From: Strigops habroptila
Taxonomy: Eukaryota; Chordata; Aves; Psittaciformes; Psittacidae
Length of the DNA stretch: 64,000 nt
Assembly (NCBI RefSeq): GCF_004027225.2
Contig: NC_044278.2
Location: forward strand, 58,397,743-58,461,742
Direction: 5' to 3'
The position numbers were made by a program, and so were the translations under genes. This document shows, in pieces, positions 1 to 25,677 of the stretch. Numbering within the stretch: the stretch's first letter is position 1; each line of letters begins with the position of its first letter. A model generated the notes under the pieces. That model was given only the letters and a program-made list of their open reading frames with translations, was not told where the DNA came from and made no database searches.

Positions 1-3000
1 AAAGGGGGAAGGGGGCTCATTTGATAGACAGACAAATAGACAATGTGATTGCATCAGTCTCATTTCCTTAGGAAACTAGGCTAAAAATAAAAGGCTTTAT
101 TTGCCCCTGGGAATAAAGCAGAATGCCTCTCACATCTTTACAAAACATTTGTTTCTATGTATACTTATAAATAGTCAGGATGAGAGAGGAAGTTTGCGCT
201 GGATTTTGAGCAAAGAATTAAAAGGAAGAGCAGGAGGTGCATGGATTTCAAAACCTGGGATGCTTTTAGGCATATAACAGCACAGGAATGAATGCAAGGT
301 CTTGTACACCCATGCCACATTACCCATGTGTGTACATCACTGGCCTGCAAACCAACTGCCTGTTGGGCAATTTTTCACACCATTGCAGAATGAACACACT
401 TTTTCTGCACCAATGATGGATGACGTGCTTTAGACAAAACCCATTGTGCACTCTGAAGTCAGCAGACTCTATCAAGTATAAGTGAGCAACACAGAAATTG
501 CTATATTTCATTAGATTTATGGTCTAGAGATTCCTGTCTGCCGGTGACCAAGACTAGATACTTCAGAGGAAATAGCCCCCAAAAAGGTCTCATCCATCAT
601 TAACAGATTGTGTAAGCTGAAGAAGCACTTTTACACCTTCTAATTTTCTCCTTTCCCACATTAACTCTAGATATTTTCTTATCTTTGAGAACGTTGTATG
701 CTTCCCTACAGTCTTGGCCTCAGTGATAGTCTGTGGCAGCAAATTCTTTTTATGCATGCAGTATATAAAGTGCTTTTTTTTCACACGACTTGAATTTACT
801 ACCTTTCCGTTTCATTGAACTGGCAGCATTGTGAACTTGGGCTTTTATAGTCATACTTAGCAGACAGGGAACAAGGTATTTCCACATCCTCTAGAAACTT
901 CTGATTGTTGTGAGACACAAGTGCCGACATGACATCAAAAAAAGAGAATGGTCTGTGCAGCAGAAGCCAAGGGGGACTTCCCTCCTGGCGGTTGGCAGAA
1001 CAGAGTGGCTGTATTGTCCGCCTCCTTTGCTTTTGCCCTAGCTTTTAGTTTTTGCTTCAATGGCCTATGCGCAGAAGCCACTTCCTCCTGAGACATGCTA
1101 GAATTTCCATTTACAGGGATACTTTGCAGTCCCAACAAATGCAGTACTGAGAACTGTCACTAGAGGCAGTCCTTGTCCTGAAGAATTTGTGTTTAAAATA
1201 TGAAAAAACAGCACAGTCTGGGAAAAAGGGACACAACTCCACTGGAAGACAAGAAAAGGAACATATATCTTGCCTGCAGGTATAACTGGGGCTCTTACCA
1301 GGAGCTGGCCTCAAGTCACCTTCAAACTTGATCTTACTTCCCCAGGGGATGGGATTGATCTGTCCTAACTTAGAGGTCAAAAATGAGACATCTGAGCTCA
1401 TCGTTCTGCAGCCCATCCACCATCAACTAAGTGAATTATTACTTCCAGAACTAGGATATGTTCATGCGACCTATCTTAAATAAAAAGACAACAGCCATTT
1501 CTTCTGTCTTCAATTACACGCATTTGAGATTTCTGCTCAGACTGGTTTAAAATCCATGCTCTGCTCCACTGCTTTCAGCAGTTACTCATTACTACCACCA
1601 TCTATTCAAGATAGACTATTTTTCCCCATTTCCAAATTTGTCAACCAAATGAAGATGGTTTTCTTAATCATCTCTGTCACTAGCTAGAAGTCAGTGTCTC
1701 TGATATGGGCAGAAATAGAACTTTACTTACATTTTAATTGCAAAATATGTGCCTATGCCTGTCTTAAGCACCTTATTTGTGAAACACATTTGGATTTCTT
1801 AGGAAACCTCTGTGAATCGTGTATCTTTCAGCCTAACTTGCATGCTGGGAACTACTGCTCATTCAAAAAGCATCTTAGACTTCAAAATCACTTACATACT
1901 CTTAGAAATTTTGCTTTTGAATTCACTTGCATTATGATCTTGAAAGAAAAGCACAGGGATTGGGAAAACATCTGAACAAAATGGTAATCAAAGCAGCTGA
2001 TTTTTTTTTAAGCTCAGTAGCAAACCCCCTGTCTAATTATACTCAACTGCAATAAAGTCTGAGTCATGACTTGCCAGATGATCCTCTTGGTTGATGTGGT
2101 TACAAGCCAACAGCTGCACGTTGGGAAAGCAAGCAAACTGAAGACCTTACAAAAGTGTAAGTCTTCCTTGTTTTCCTGGTCCTTTGCTTTTGTCTCTTCT
2201 TCTCTGTATTACCTTATGTTCAGCCAGCCCATAGGGCAGAAACTGTATTTCTTAATATCTTGATAGTGTTATATACATTTATGTTGCTGCACAGATAATT
2301 GCTGTGTAAAGAATATGAGTGATGCTGTGAAAAGCCAGAGGGGTAAGGTTAATACTTGATGTAAACATGACTTGTATTCGTTTGTTATAAACACTGCCTG
2401 AAAAACACGACAGCACTCTAAAAAGAATGTCTTCACTTACAACGCAAGGAAAATCTATGACTGGTGCAGCCTGGCAACACTGCCGTTCGTTAGTTTTATG
2501 TCCAAGTTGCCACGCACACAGGCTAGTCAGGGCACTGTATGTACTGTGGCTGCTGCACAGCTTGATCACTGACTTCTCAGAAACGTCTCCTGAAAACAAA
2601 ACTCCCCATACGATGTAGCTACAGAGTTACTCTTCAAAAAGGAACTGCTATCTTAACTTACGTTGATGTCTATGTTTGCTGGTATCATTTTTCTCTTCGT
2701 GTTTCTTAGTCCACCCACTTAGGCTGAGTTAGAGTGTCTCTTATCTCAGCTATCTCCTATCTAGAGGGCATCCTTGTGCAGTTTACTTTGCTATGAAGCT
2801 ACTGCGTTGCACTCTCTGACAGCCGTTACTTGGATGTGGACCATTAATACCTTCATCGTGATCAGAGCAGATAAATAAAGCTGCATCCGGATAGAGGGAT
2901 TTTGAGTTTTTCCCTTTTATTTCCTTGTACCATTTCAAGACACTGAGAATGATATACTTCTAATGCAGCCGATTGCAACAAACAGATTGCAGGCAAGGGA

Positions 3001-6000
3001 GAAACGTTCAGTAGATAGAGATTGTGGAATTTTTTTTAGTAGAGAGATATTGTGTTGCATTTAAATCACATTAAATATACACACTGTTAAAAGGCTATTG
3101 TAATGTTGAAATGTCAGTTTCAAATGAAAATCAATAGCATGCTATTAGGCTCATTATATTGCTGTTATGCATCATTAAAATGTATTTAAAAGGTTTCAGC
3201 ATAAAATAGGAGACAGGATGAATAACAAGACACTTTGAGAATATGCAGCATACTCAGGAGGCAATAAAGAGTCAGGCACAAGAGAAACTTTGTAGGCACT
3301 TGGAAAGAGAGCGCTGCTAAGAGCTCACTGGGTGTTTGAAACATATGGGAACATGAGAAAATGAATGACGCAGAACTCAAGATGCAGACAAATATGTGGA
3401 GCTGCACCACTGCTGGAGGAAAACAAAATCATCAGATATTTTTAAAGATACTTTTATAAATGGGTCTTTGCAATTTGAGGTTCTCTCTTTGCTTGGCCTA
3501 TATAAAACACTGTACCACAATGCTCAATGATGCCAGTAGAAGTACTACTGACATTTTGTCTTCTTGCACAAAAGGATTGTATTAGGTCCTAAAAGCACAT
3601 TTACAAATTAGTTATTCCAAGCATCTTTCCGGTCAAATGTCACATGGAAAACTGTCACATCATCAGATACTCTAAACCTACTTCTTCCCTATCTGAAATA
3701 GATTTCTAGTGAGAAATTTTTGGTTTAATATTTAAATATGAGTGTGTATGTTGACACATGAATACGAATGAACATACACAACTATATACATATGAGAGAA
3801 AGAGAGCTTCCTTACTCAGTTTCTGAAATTTTCTTTCTAAAGGGAAAAAATGGGAAGATGTGACTCTCCAATGACTAGGAGTTTAAATGGGCAAGAGAGA
3901 CAACAGATTTCCAGTCCCTATGAACATTTATTTTCATGCTTTTGTACCTGACTGCCATGAGTACATTCGCCTTGCTCCTGGAGCAGCACTAGAGCCCCGT
4001 CCTGCATCTCAGCAAGCACACTCTCACTAAAACTACCAGACCCTGGTTTTAGTCCCTTTCCCTTGTGGTGAATCTTTAATTCACGTAAACAAAGCAGAGT
4101 AACTTCAGTCAGAGGAGATGAAAACTCTATGTGGCTCCTAATAGCCACAGTGTGGGCTGAAGTTTAAAACCATGTGGGCAGATAAAGAAAGAGAACCTGA
4201 ATCTCCTACTTCCTGGACAAGAGCTTGCTAATCAGCTCTGAATTATTTAATACTCTTTCAGAAGGTGGATTTCAAATTTGTAGCTTAAGCATAAAGTCCT
4301 TCCTTTATCTGCATCAGTAAAGATTCAACTGAAATTGATTTTGGATGTAAACAGAAGCATAAAGAATAAATAGAGTTATCGAGCCAGGGAACAGAAATAG
4401 TCCTATTTGAGTTAGATGTGCAATTGCATAGGTAAAATTAAAAATGCTGAGTGCTCATATTAAAGTTCCCAATGAAGAGTTCCCAAGTGATGCATATACT
4501 GAATGTTTTCACACAAAACGTGCTCAGCTATGTTAGAATTACAGATGGATTAAAAAAAGAACCCCAAAAAACAAACCTGTCTGATTAAACAGTAAGAAAA
4601 AAAGAACAAATTAAAACATCATTTTGCTTCAAATAATTTTTTGAGAAAAAAATGTGTCTGAATTACCAGGGAAAGGTTTCTTAGTCAGAAGGGTCTATGG
4701 AAAGATACATATGCAAATACTCACACTATATGCTGCTTTTATGTACCAATATGACCCTGCTGTGGAGTTTCACCACTGATTTTAATTGGGACCAAAGTGC
4801 AATCTCTTCTCAAGTGTCTAACACTCAAGAAAGCAAATGAGTAGACTAACATTAATTCACACATGTGAGCATCTGCCCTTTGAAAACTGGCTTAAATTGC
4901 AGAGGTATCACTAAAATTCACAGTAGTTAAATAATTCAGCAACAAACATGTTTATTTCCAAGCCACTCAGTGTCCATCACTTGTTAAGCTATTCATGCAA
5001 TTGTATTTTTGGTGTTTGTTAAGTGCTCTTCCAGCTGTATCCACGAGCCCTTGGCATCCTTGAGGTCTGACTAACAAGTGAAGATGTGTTCTCATACGGT
5101 TACTCAGGAAGGCTTTTAGGCACTGTTAGCATGCCAGTATTGTTGACTACTCCAGGAATAACAAAATCTTTTCTGCATTGGTGGTCCTATCTTGTGTTTT
5201 GAATTGAAGAGATGAACAGGGAAGGAAAACATGCAATGCTCACTAGAAAGATACACATGAAGAGATGCATACACATTGTACCTACTCCTTCCTCTTTCTG
5301 ATATGTTGCTGTTTAAAATACACTGTAGACTGTGTCACTTAAATTATGGAAAGGAATTTGTGTACAAGAGGGAATTCTCCTGAGAATAAACAGAACAATC
5401 TGGAAGTGCTTTAATCTACCCTTTGACTTTAAGGTGTGATTTAATTCTTTCCCACTATGTTCTTCCCAAATGAAATGTGGGATAAAAGATATGCTGGTGG
5501 GAGTTGTTTCCTAAGTATTCAGTTTCTTTGTAGATGAAACTCTTTTTGCTGCAGACCAAGTCAATTTAGTACATCTTCTTTGCCACTTTTTCTTTCTCCT
5601 TCCCAATGCTATCTTTTCTTATTGATCCTTCACTATAGGTTTTTATTTTCTAGTGCCCACAATGCAGTTCGTACTTCTCGGCTGTCATCTAAAATGCAAT
5701 AGCAAACAATAATATAATCAATTTTAATATGGCAAGAAGAAAAAAAAACTTTTACAGTTAAATTACTTGGCCTTTCCTTTAGCTCAAGAAATCAAATCAA
5801 ATCAAACTGAATGTGCTCCTTTGGTCATGGATCTAATTTTCCAGTAATAATAACCATTTATCAAAGGCTAGTGTTCATTTAAATACTAAAACAATTGCAT
5901 TTAATGGTTAAATTACTTGTAAAGGTTTATTTGTATTTGCAAAGGGTTACTTGCCAAACTAGAATGTCTGTGTCACTTTTAGTCTGGAATCTCTGCATCT

Positions 6001-6190
6001 GTATTAGCATTTATGAGCCAACAGGACAGAGTTAGATAAGGAGACTGAGAGTCAGTAATTTAAGTATAGCCAGAATCCCTTTATCCCTGTTTAGGAACAC
6101 AAAGCACGATTTTTACTGAGGTTCTTACTCAAACCCAAACCTAAAGAATGATGGGTATATTTCATGGTTTTATCGACCATTTAATAGCTA
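1..6190. other. AT-rich intergenic stretch, nothing recognised
   Basis: No exon, RNA gene or repeat family that I recognise is visible here. Open frames on both strands stay below about 106 codons and none has a recognisable domain or clean splice-site pair. Short A/T runs and simple patches occur (for example near 4550-4600 and 5740-5750). In mammals TBC1D8 lies on this side of CNOT11, but I saw no TBC1D8 coding in this stretch. It could still be intergenic DNA or a large first intron. Confidence 0.6.
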
Positions 6191-6192
6191 TT

Positions 6193-6534
6193 CTATAAGC
6201 CATCTAAAAGAAATGGAATATGCTCAGCCTGCTCCCAGAGGAGCAGTTCTGCAAAGGCAGAAGACCGAACTCTTCCCTTTACACCAAGAGACTGTGCAGC
6301 AGTGATGTATCTCCTGCGGAACTCAATCCCCCCCAGACCCACTGGGGTAGCTAGGGCCCCGGCCTTCCTCCTCGAGCGCAAGGAGATCCATTTCAGAAAT
6401 CAAATCTGCCTCAGAACTCATTCTATTTGAGCGTGCACTAGTATCATATACTTTCACTTCTTCATCACACAAAACATAAGATTTGAGCCCAGGAGCATCC
6501 GAGGCAGTCATGTGCCCACAAAATACCTTGTGCA
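6193..6534 (-). pseudogene. Decayed coding island of unknown origin
   Basis: On the minus strand two overlapping frames each stay open for 62 codons (6511-6323 and 6381-6193). They read as one protein-like stretch broken by a single frameshift near 6350. The first frame has an acidic, Ser/Leu-rich patch (SEADLISEMDLLALEEE); the second has a basic part, then AELLLWEQAEHIPF. The block is richer in GC than its surroundings. I cannot name a family. It could be a retrocopy, an old mobile-element fragment or chance. A perfect 7-bp stem with a 4-nt loop (6229-6246) lies inside it. Confidence 0.3.
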
Positions 6535-7299
6535 GTTACAGAAACACTCTTTTGCAGCACATTTACTACACTTGCTGCCCCAAAAGTATTTTACCCCATC
6601 TTTTTCTTAGATTAAGATTTTTGCTACCCTGAAATATCAATGCTTTAAAATTTTTGTGACTTCAAAATTCCTGTTGTCAACTGACCCTTGTGCCCATGCC
6701 ACTTGTATAAAGTATTCCATCTGCTAAACTGCTAGCTTTCCTGCTCTGACTAGAAACCTTTTACTTTGGATAGAATAATTTCAGATGGCTGCATGAGCCG
6801 TGTATGAGTCACATTATTTTTTTTGCCATCTCAGTCAGGGGGGAAACTTTTTATTGCTCTGAAGTCCATTTCTGCAATTCTACATCCATTATTCCAGTAA
6901 ATACAATGTCCAAGAGTGGCTTGCATTTCTGAAATTTATAGGAAAATAGGAGGCAGCTTTCTCTTTCTGAACAGGTTTCTTCTTTTTCCTTTGCTATCTT
7001 CAGCAGACTTTGTTATCAGGAGCAGGCTGTACAAAAAAGACCACCTGGACAGAAGCATCACAGGTCTATTTGACTGTGGGTTAGCACCCAGCGAACTATC
7101 CCTCAATTTAAGGCACAATTTTAGACATGGTCTTTGCCAACCATAAACTTCATCCCAAAAATGAACAAATGTGACTTTTGCAAGCACACCAGAAACAGAA
7201 AATCTGCTGGTCAGTCTGAGGTCAACAGATAAGCACAATATACAAAATCTTCAGGGAAGGATTACGAAGAAAGTTAAATTAATTCTTTGCATCTCTACA
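6535..7299. other. Intergenic, nothing recognised
   Basis: AT-rich sequence with no exon or repeat that I recognise. Overlapping open frames at 6916-7146 (+) and 7238-6936 (-) have no motif and look like chance. Confidence 0.5.
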
Positions 7300-8350
7300 T
7301 AGGATCTTGGAGACATTCCCAGGCAAGAACTTTTACTGACAGGGTACAAGTGAGAAGAACTGCCTCACAGTGAAGTTTTAGTAAGTGATGTGAAACGAAA
7401 TGTGTAAAACGAGCCACTACTCATCACCAGGATCAGATGAGATTCACCCAAGGGATTTGTAACAGCTGAAGGATGAAGATGCTAAACTATGAACTGTGAT
7501 GCTCACAAAAACGGTCTCAGTACCAAAGAAATAAGGGTGGCAAGCCTGATACCAACCTTTAAAAAGGCTGTGAAGATAATCCAACAAACTCTAAACCACC
7601 AAGTTCAATTTCTGTACTGAGAAAATTGCATGAAACTACAACAATGACCAGAACTTGCATGCACAAAGGTGAGACCGAGGAGTAAACCCTCCATGTGTGC
7701 GTAAAGGGATGGATGATGCACTCTTCTCAGGTACATGCTGTTTCCTGGTGAGAAAAATCATTCAGGACTGTGAAAACTAAAACTGGCAGGTAGGTGCTGC
7801 AGAGGAATTTCAGAGTATTGTATCACTGAATTAAATGGCAGCGATACCAAATATTTGACAAATGCAAAGTAAAATGCTGCAATGAGGGTGGGCGGAAAGG
7901 GAAGGAATCCTCCCCTTTTGTAGTGGTGGGTGCTACCTATCTATTCCTCATGAGGAAGTCATGGAGGACAGTTCTATAGTGTCAGGTTCACGGCTCAAAA
8001 GAGCAAACATGAAAAAAGGAGAAGAGAAATAACCAGGACTTGTGCCATAAAGGTGTATGAATCTATGGGACACTCGCAGCTTGAACACCAGATGGAAGTT
8101 TGGTCCCCCTTCTCAAAAAGGGTACAGCAGAAGTAGAAAAGACAGAAAAGGGCAACAAGGATGGCAGAATGAAGATGTCCTTAGAGAGGGACAACCAAGG
8201 TAAGACATGATAAGAGATGCACAGAACGATGAGAAATGAACGGCGTTAGAGCAAGCACTGGTTTGCACAGCATGGTTCATAAACTGCAGAACTCATTGCC
8301 CCAGGGTTTATGCACAACAAAAATAAAAATGGGTTCATAGAGCACTTGAG
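7300..8350 (+). repeat. Old, diverged CR1/L3-like LINE relic
   Basis: Pieces of a plus-strand LINE reverse-transcriptase gene can be followed in order. Near 7430 the sequence recalls the segment encoding D-x-I-H-P-R; near 7540-7570 it recalls the T-P-x-F-K-K motif; near 7590-7620 it recalls the N-Y-R-P-V-S-L region. Near 8090-8170 and 8280-8310 it recalls CR1 3'-region phrases such as the step before 'gaactcattgcc'. Many small insertions and deletions break all frames. It is much more decayed than the CR1 at 8683-10974, so it is an older insertion. The family is inferred from order and resemblance only. Confidence 0.55.
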
Positions 8351-8459
8351 ACAAGCTCAAGGAAGAAAATTTCCTTGGGGCCTGGAATCATGGTGATGAG
8401 CATTCAACCTTCGACTTGGGAAGTACCTGAACAGCAGATGGCCAGGAGCCAAGTGCACA

Positions 8460-8682
8460 CACGGAAAGGTGTCACTCCGCTCTCCCCGCTGGATGCCTCT
8501 GCTAGCAGCCAGGAGGGAGGCACCACCCGAGCAGGGAACACCCGCCCCAGGGAGCGTGGGAGCAGCGCGGGGCGCGGCCCTTGGCGCCGGCAGCGCGGGC
8601 AGGCAGCGGGCGGGGCAGGGTGGGGAGCGCTCGGCTCCAGGCAGGGCCCACTCCAGGAGCTCTGCTCCGGCTGCCCCGGCAG
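8460..8682. other. GC-rich block abutting the long CR1
   Basis: A sharp switch to GC-rich, CpG-containing sequence ends exactly where recognisable CR1 coding begins. Open frames on both strands here (8375-8701 +, 8778-8404 -) reflect a lack of AT-rich stop codons. It may be a small CpG islet, a GC-rich upstream part of the same CR1 joined by an internal deletion, or DNA carried in with it. I recognise no gene. Confidence 0.4.
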
Positions 8683-10974
8683 TGGCTGGTTGGGAATGTG
8701 ACGCTCCAGGGCAGCGTTGGCTGTAGTGATCATGAGGTGGTCGAGTTCGAGATCCTCAGGACAGTGAGAAGGGCACACAGCAAGCTCACTGCCCTGGACT
8801 TCTAGAGAGCAGACTTTGGCCTCTTCAGGAGCCTGCTCAGTAAGGTTCCATGGGATAAAGCCCTAGAGGGCAGGGGGGCCCAAGACTGCTGGTCGATATT
8901 CAAGGATCACCTGCTACAAGCTCAGGAGTGTTGCGTCCCGACTAGAAGGAGGTGCGGCAGGAGGGCCAGGAGACCTGCATGGATGGACAAGGAGCTGCTG
9001 AGGAAACTTAGAGGGGGAAAAAAGAAGCTTATAGAAGGTGGAAGCGAGGACAGGCGGCCTGGGAAGAATACACGAATGTTGTCCAGGAAGCTAGGGACCA
9101 GGCTAGGAAAACTAAGGCCCAGTTAGAATTAAATCTGGCAAGGGATGTGAAAGATAACAGGAAGGGCTTCTATAGGTATGTAGCAAACAAAAGACAGACT
9201 AGGGACAATGTGGGCCCTCTCCAGAAGCTATCAGGAGAACTGGCTACCCTGGGTTTGGAGAAGGCTGAGGTTCTTAATGACTTCTTTGCCTCAGTCTTCA
9301 CTGGCAAATGCTCTGACCACACAACCCAAGTCTTGGAAGGCAGATGCAGGGACTGTGAGAATGAAGACCTTAGGCCCACTGTAGGAGAGGATCAGGTTCG
9401 AGACCATCTTAAGAACCTGAACGTGCACAAGTCCATGGGACCTGATCAAATCCATCCGCGGGTCCTGAGGGAGCTGGCGAATGAAGTTGCTAAGCCACTG
9501 TCCATCATATTTGAAAAATCATGGCAGTCAGGTGAAGTTCCCGATGACTGGAAGAAGGGTAATATAACCCCCATTTTCAAGAAGAGGAAAATAGAAGACC
9601 CAGGGAACTACAGACCAGTCAGTCTCGTCTCTGTGCCTGGCAAAATCTTGGAGCAGATTCTCCTGGAAAGCATGCTAAGGCACATGAAAAACAACGAGGT
9701 GGTTGGTGACAGCCAACATGGCTTCACGAAGGGGAAATCCTGCCTGACCAATTTGGTGGCCTTCTATGATAGGACTACAGAACTGATAGCAGCAGAGCAG
9801 TTGACGTCATCTACCTGGACTTGTCCAAAGCATTCGACACTGTCCCACATGACATCCTTGTCTCTAAATTGGAGAGACATCAATTTGATGGATGGATCAC
9901 TCAGTGGATAAAGAACTAGCTGGATGGCCGCACGCAAAGAGTTGTGGTAAATGGCTCGATGTCCAGTTGGAAACCTGTAACGAGTGGTGTCCCTCAGGGA
10001 TCGGTGTTGGGACCGGTCCTGTTCAACATCTTTGTCGGCGACATGGACAGTGGGATTGAGTGCGCCCTCAGCAAGTTTGCCGACGACACCAAGCTGTGTG
10101 GTTCGGTTGATACGCTGGAGGGAAGGGATGCCATCCAGAGGGACCTTGACACGCTTGAGAGGTGGGCCAATGCCAACCTTATGAAGTTCAACCAAGCCAA
10201 GTGCAAGGTCCTACACCTGCGTCGGAGCAATCCCAGGCTCAGCTACAGGTTGGGCAGAGAAGAGATTCAGAGCAGCCCGGCGGAGAAGGACTTGGAGGTG
10301 TTGGTCGATGAGAAACTGAACATGAGCCGGCTTCAGTGTGCGCTCGCAGTCCAGAAACCAACCATATCCTGGGCTGCATCAAAAGGACCCTGACCAGCAG
10401 GTCGAAGGAGGTGATCCTGCCCCTCTACTCTGATCTGTGAGACCTCACTTGGACTACTGCGCACTGTTCTCGTGTCCTTAACATAAGAAGGACATGGAGC
10501 TGTTGGAGCAAGTCCAGAGGAGGGCCACGAGGATGATAAGAGGGCTGGAGCACCTCCCATATGAAGACAGGCTGAGGGAGTTGGGGCTGTTCAGCCTGGA
10601 GAAGAGAAGGCTCAAGGGAGACCTCATAGCAGCCTTCCAGTATCTGAAGGGGGCCTACAAGGATGCTGGGGAGGGACTCTTCACCAGGGACTGTAGTGGT
10701 AGGAGAAGGGGCAAAGCTTCAAACTTAAACAGGGGAAGTTTAGATTAGATATAAGGAAGAAGTTCTTTACAGTGAGGGTGGTGAGGCACTGGAACGGGTT
10801 GCCCAAGGAAGTTGTGAATGCCCCATCCCTGGCAGTGTTCAAGGCCAGGTTGGATGGAGTCTTGGGTGACATTGTTTAGTGTGAGGCGTCCCTGCACATG
10901 GCAGGGGGGTTGGAACTAGATGATCTTAAGGTTGTTTCCAACCCAAACTATTCTATGATTCCATGATTCTATGA
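8683..10974 (+). mobile_element. 5'-truncated CR1 LINE with broken ORF2 (endonuclease end and RT)
   Basis: This non-LTR retrotransposon copy starts inside ORF2. The end of the endonuclease domain is visible near 8715-8760 (CSDHEVVEFEIL). The reverse transcriptase follows: finger region around 9440-9640 ([17 protein letters not shown]), a palm D-containing segment near 9810-9850, [11 protein letters not shown] near 9982-10015, and the catalytic FADD near 10076-10090. The coding is split over several frames (main open runs 9147-9911, 9944-10393, 10494-10748) with at least one frameshift near 9800 and a stop near 9918, so it is inactive. The 3' end has the typical CR1 tail with short repeats of attctatga at 10951-10974. 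Confidence 0.93.
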
Positions 10975-12213
10975 ATAAGCTGTCACTCTCAAGTCTTTTA
11001 CACCCTTGTATCAAATTTTATTTCTTCATCTGTCTAGTAGCCACTTGGGCCTTTTCCACTCTGCAGACCACTGACAGATCTTTAACTTCCCAATCCATTG
11101 CAACGGTTCTTCAATGCCACAGATCCAAATCTCGTTCTCTGACAGGAACAGAGAAACACAATTTCTCTACAGGTCAGCAAGACAGAGGGGAAGATAAAGC
11201 TCATCTGGAAACTGAAATGTCTTCCCATAGACCAAGCACTTGAGTCAGCTGCCAAAGTTCATCTTTCTACCTCTTTATACAGAAATCCACAAGAGTTAGG
11301 AGAAAGCTTCCTTCTCCCACGGAGTCTTCCTCTCTGAACTACTCAGCTTTCACATTATTTTACTAAAGATGTTCAGCTTCTCTCTGTGCATCACAAGTAA
11401 GGGTGGAAAGCTCTTGTTCATGCCCATGCTTTCCAAGTTCTCCAGCTAGGCCCACCACACACTCACGTGGATTACTTTCTTGGCCATTTGTAATCCTTTG
11501 ATCTTCTTCCAAATCTTACAACTAAAGTCCTTGCTGCAGTTGTTTGTAAATTCTAAATTGGCCCAGACTTCCAAGGGCTCCTTTGTTTCTGTGACTACAC
11601 TGGCGACAGCCAGAAGCTCACTGCCAAGGTCTCCTGGGCTGGGTGACTCTGGAGGACCGCTGGAACTAAAACAAGCAGCACTGCCTGTTGTCAGGACTTC
11701 CCAGGCCCTTCTCCAGCACACACCACAGAAATCTCTCCCTCCGCTCTGTGCTCTGGACACTTCTTCAGGCTGCACCTGATACACCTCTGAGTTGCCATCC
11801 CACAAGATGCCCTCCCACGCAGCAGACAAGCTGGTCAAACAGACCATTGCACTCAGGGATGTTCTCTCAGCCACACACTGCTACTGCAGCTCACTGTCCT
11901 TCCGCTCTGCTGAGAGCCCATTCAGCGAAATGTGCAGTTCTTGACTGGACTGGACTGGATGGTGGAAGAAACAGATGGACACGGTCGTCTGGGACAGCCG
12001 GCTGTTCGGTCAGGCAGAGACAGCCAGAGCAGGTGACCACCACTCTTCCCTATTAACACCAACTGAGGTGCAGCCATGGTGTCTTCCTCTTTCCATCCGT
12101 CTCCCAGGGATGGACACACAACCTCTCACAGTGTCTAGAACATTTCTCCGCTCCCATTTGGGGTGATGGCAGGGGAAGCTGGGAAGGATGTGGGGGGTGC
12201 AGAAGCTTCCCTT
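10975..12213. other. Intergenic stretch upstream of CNOT11
   Basis: No recognised exon or repeat. A 142-codon open stretch on the minus strand (11874-11446) is the longest frame, but it opens at a GTG; its first ATG is ten codons in, it has no known domain, and another frame overlaps it on the plus strand. Short tggac/tggact iterations occur near 11943-11962. Confidence 0.5.
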
Positions 12214-12430
12214 AGAATCATAGAATGGTTTGGGTTGGAAAGAACCTTGAGACCATCTAGTTCCAACCCCCTGCCATGAGCAGAGACACCTTCCACTAGA
12301 CCAGGTTGCTCAAAGCCCCATCCAACCTGGCCTTGAACACTGCCAGGGATGGGGCAGCCACAGCTTCTCTGGGCAACCTATGCCAGCGCCTCAGCACCCT
12401 CATAGTGAAGAACTTCTTCCCTTCTTCCAC
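12214..12430 (-). repeat. CR1 LINE 3' fragment
   Basis: This is a reverse-oriented CR1 end: it begins with aatcatagaatgg, then the conserved block 'gttccaaccccctgccatg', and runs to 'gaagaacttcttccc'. It lies just upstream of the CNOT11 CpG island, so it sets the distal edge of the promoter region. Confidence 0.95.
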
Positions 12431-13071
12431 AAAGCCGTGGGATGATCTTGTAGCAAGATGCACTCAACCATGTCACCGTTCAGGCGTTAAACGAAACAGC
12501 GACGATGCGTTCCTCGGCCAGGCGGCAACGGCTGGACCCACACCAGGAGTCGGGAGCGGCAGGGGGGCCGGGCCCGGCGGCGGGCTCCGCTCCAGCCCCT
12601 CTGCTCCCCCGAGAGGGAACCTCCTGTTCCCAGCTCCCCGCAGGGCCGCCACCCCCCGTTATCCCGCTGGAGGCCACCGGCCCCTCGCGGCGCGGAGCCG
12701 GGCTGGAGCCCGCACCCCGCTGCCAGACCCCGCGGCGCCGCCGCCGCGCTCCCCCTGCCGGCACCAACAGCCGCCGCACCCGCACTCGGCTCCGCAGGGC
12801 CCGCGGGCCGGCAGCCAATCCCGCACGCCGGCCCCGCCCCCGGCGTGCGGCTCGGGCCAATCGCGTTCAGGAGAGGCGGGGCCAGGAGCGCGGCCCGCCG
12901 TTCCCCGCCGCGCGGCCAATCGCTAGTGCGCCGCTTCGCCGCCCCGGAACGCCCGGTCGGTCCCGTCGCCTTACGGCCGCGCCGTAAAGCGAGGCCGGCG
13001 CGACAGCGCGCTGGTGGCGGTAGCGCGGCGGGGAGCGGTGGGGCCGTGCCGTGCCGTGCCGGAGCGGGCGG

Positions 13072-25677
<12,606 letters not shown>

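Noticed and set aside
9764-10195. 143-codon minus-strand frame
   Set aside because: It is antisense to CR1 reverse-transcriptase sequence.
11446-11874. 142-codon minus-strand frame as a gene
   Set aside because: It opens at GTG, has no motif or splice context, and overlaps open frames on the other strand.
1-12213. TBC1D8 coding exons expected upstream of CNOT11
   Set aside because: No stretch resembles TBC1D8 as I recall it; its 5' end probably lies outside the window.
13051-13071. CNOT11 start at 13051
   Set aside because: That codon is GTG. The ATG at 13072 begins the N-terminus that matches mammals.
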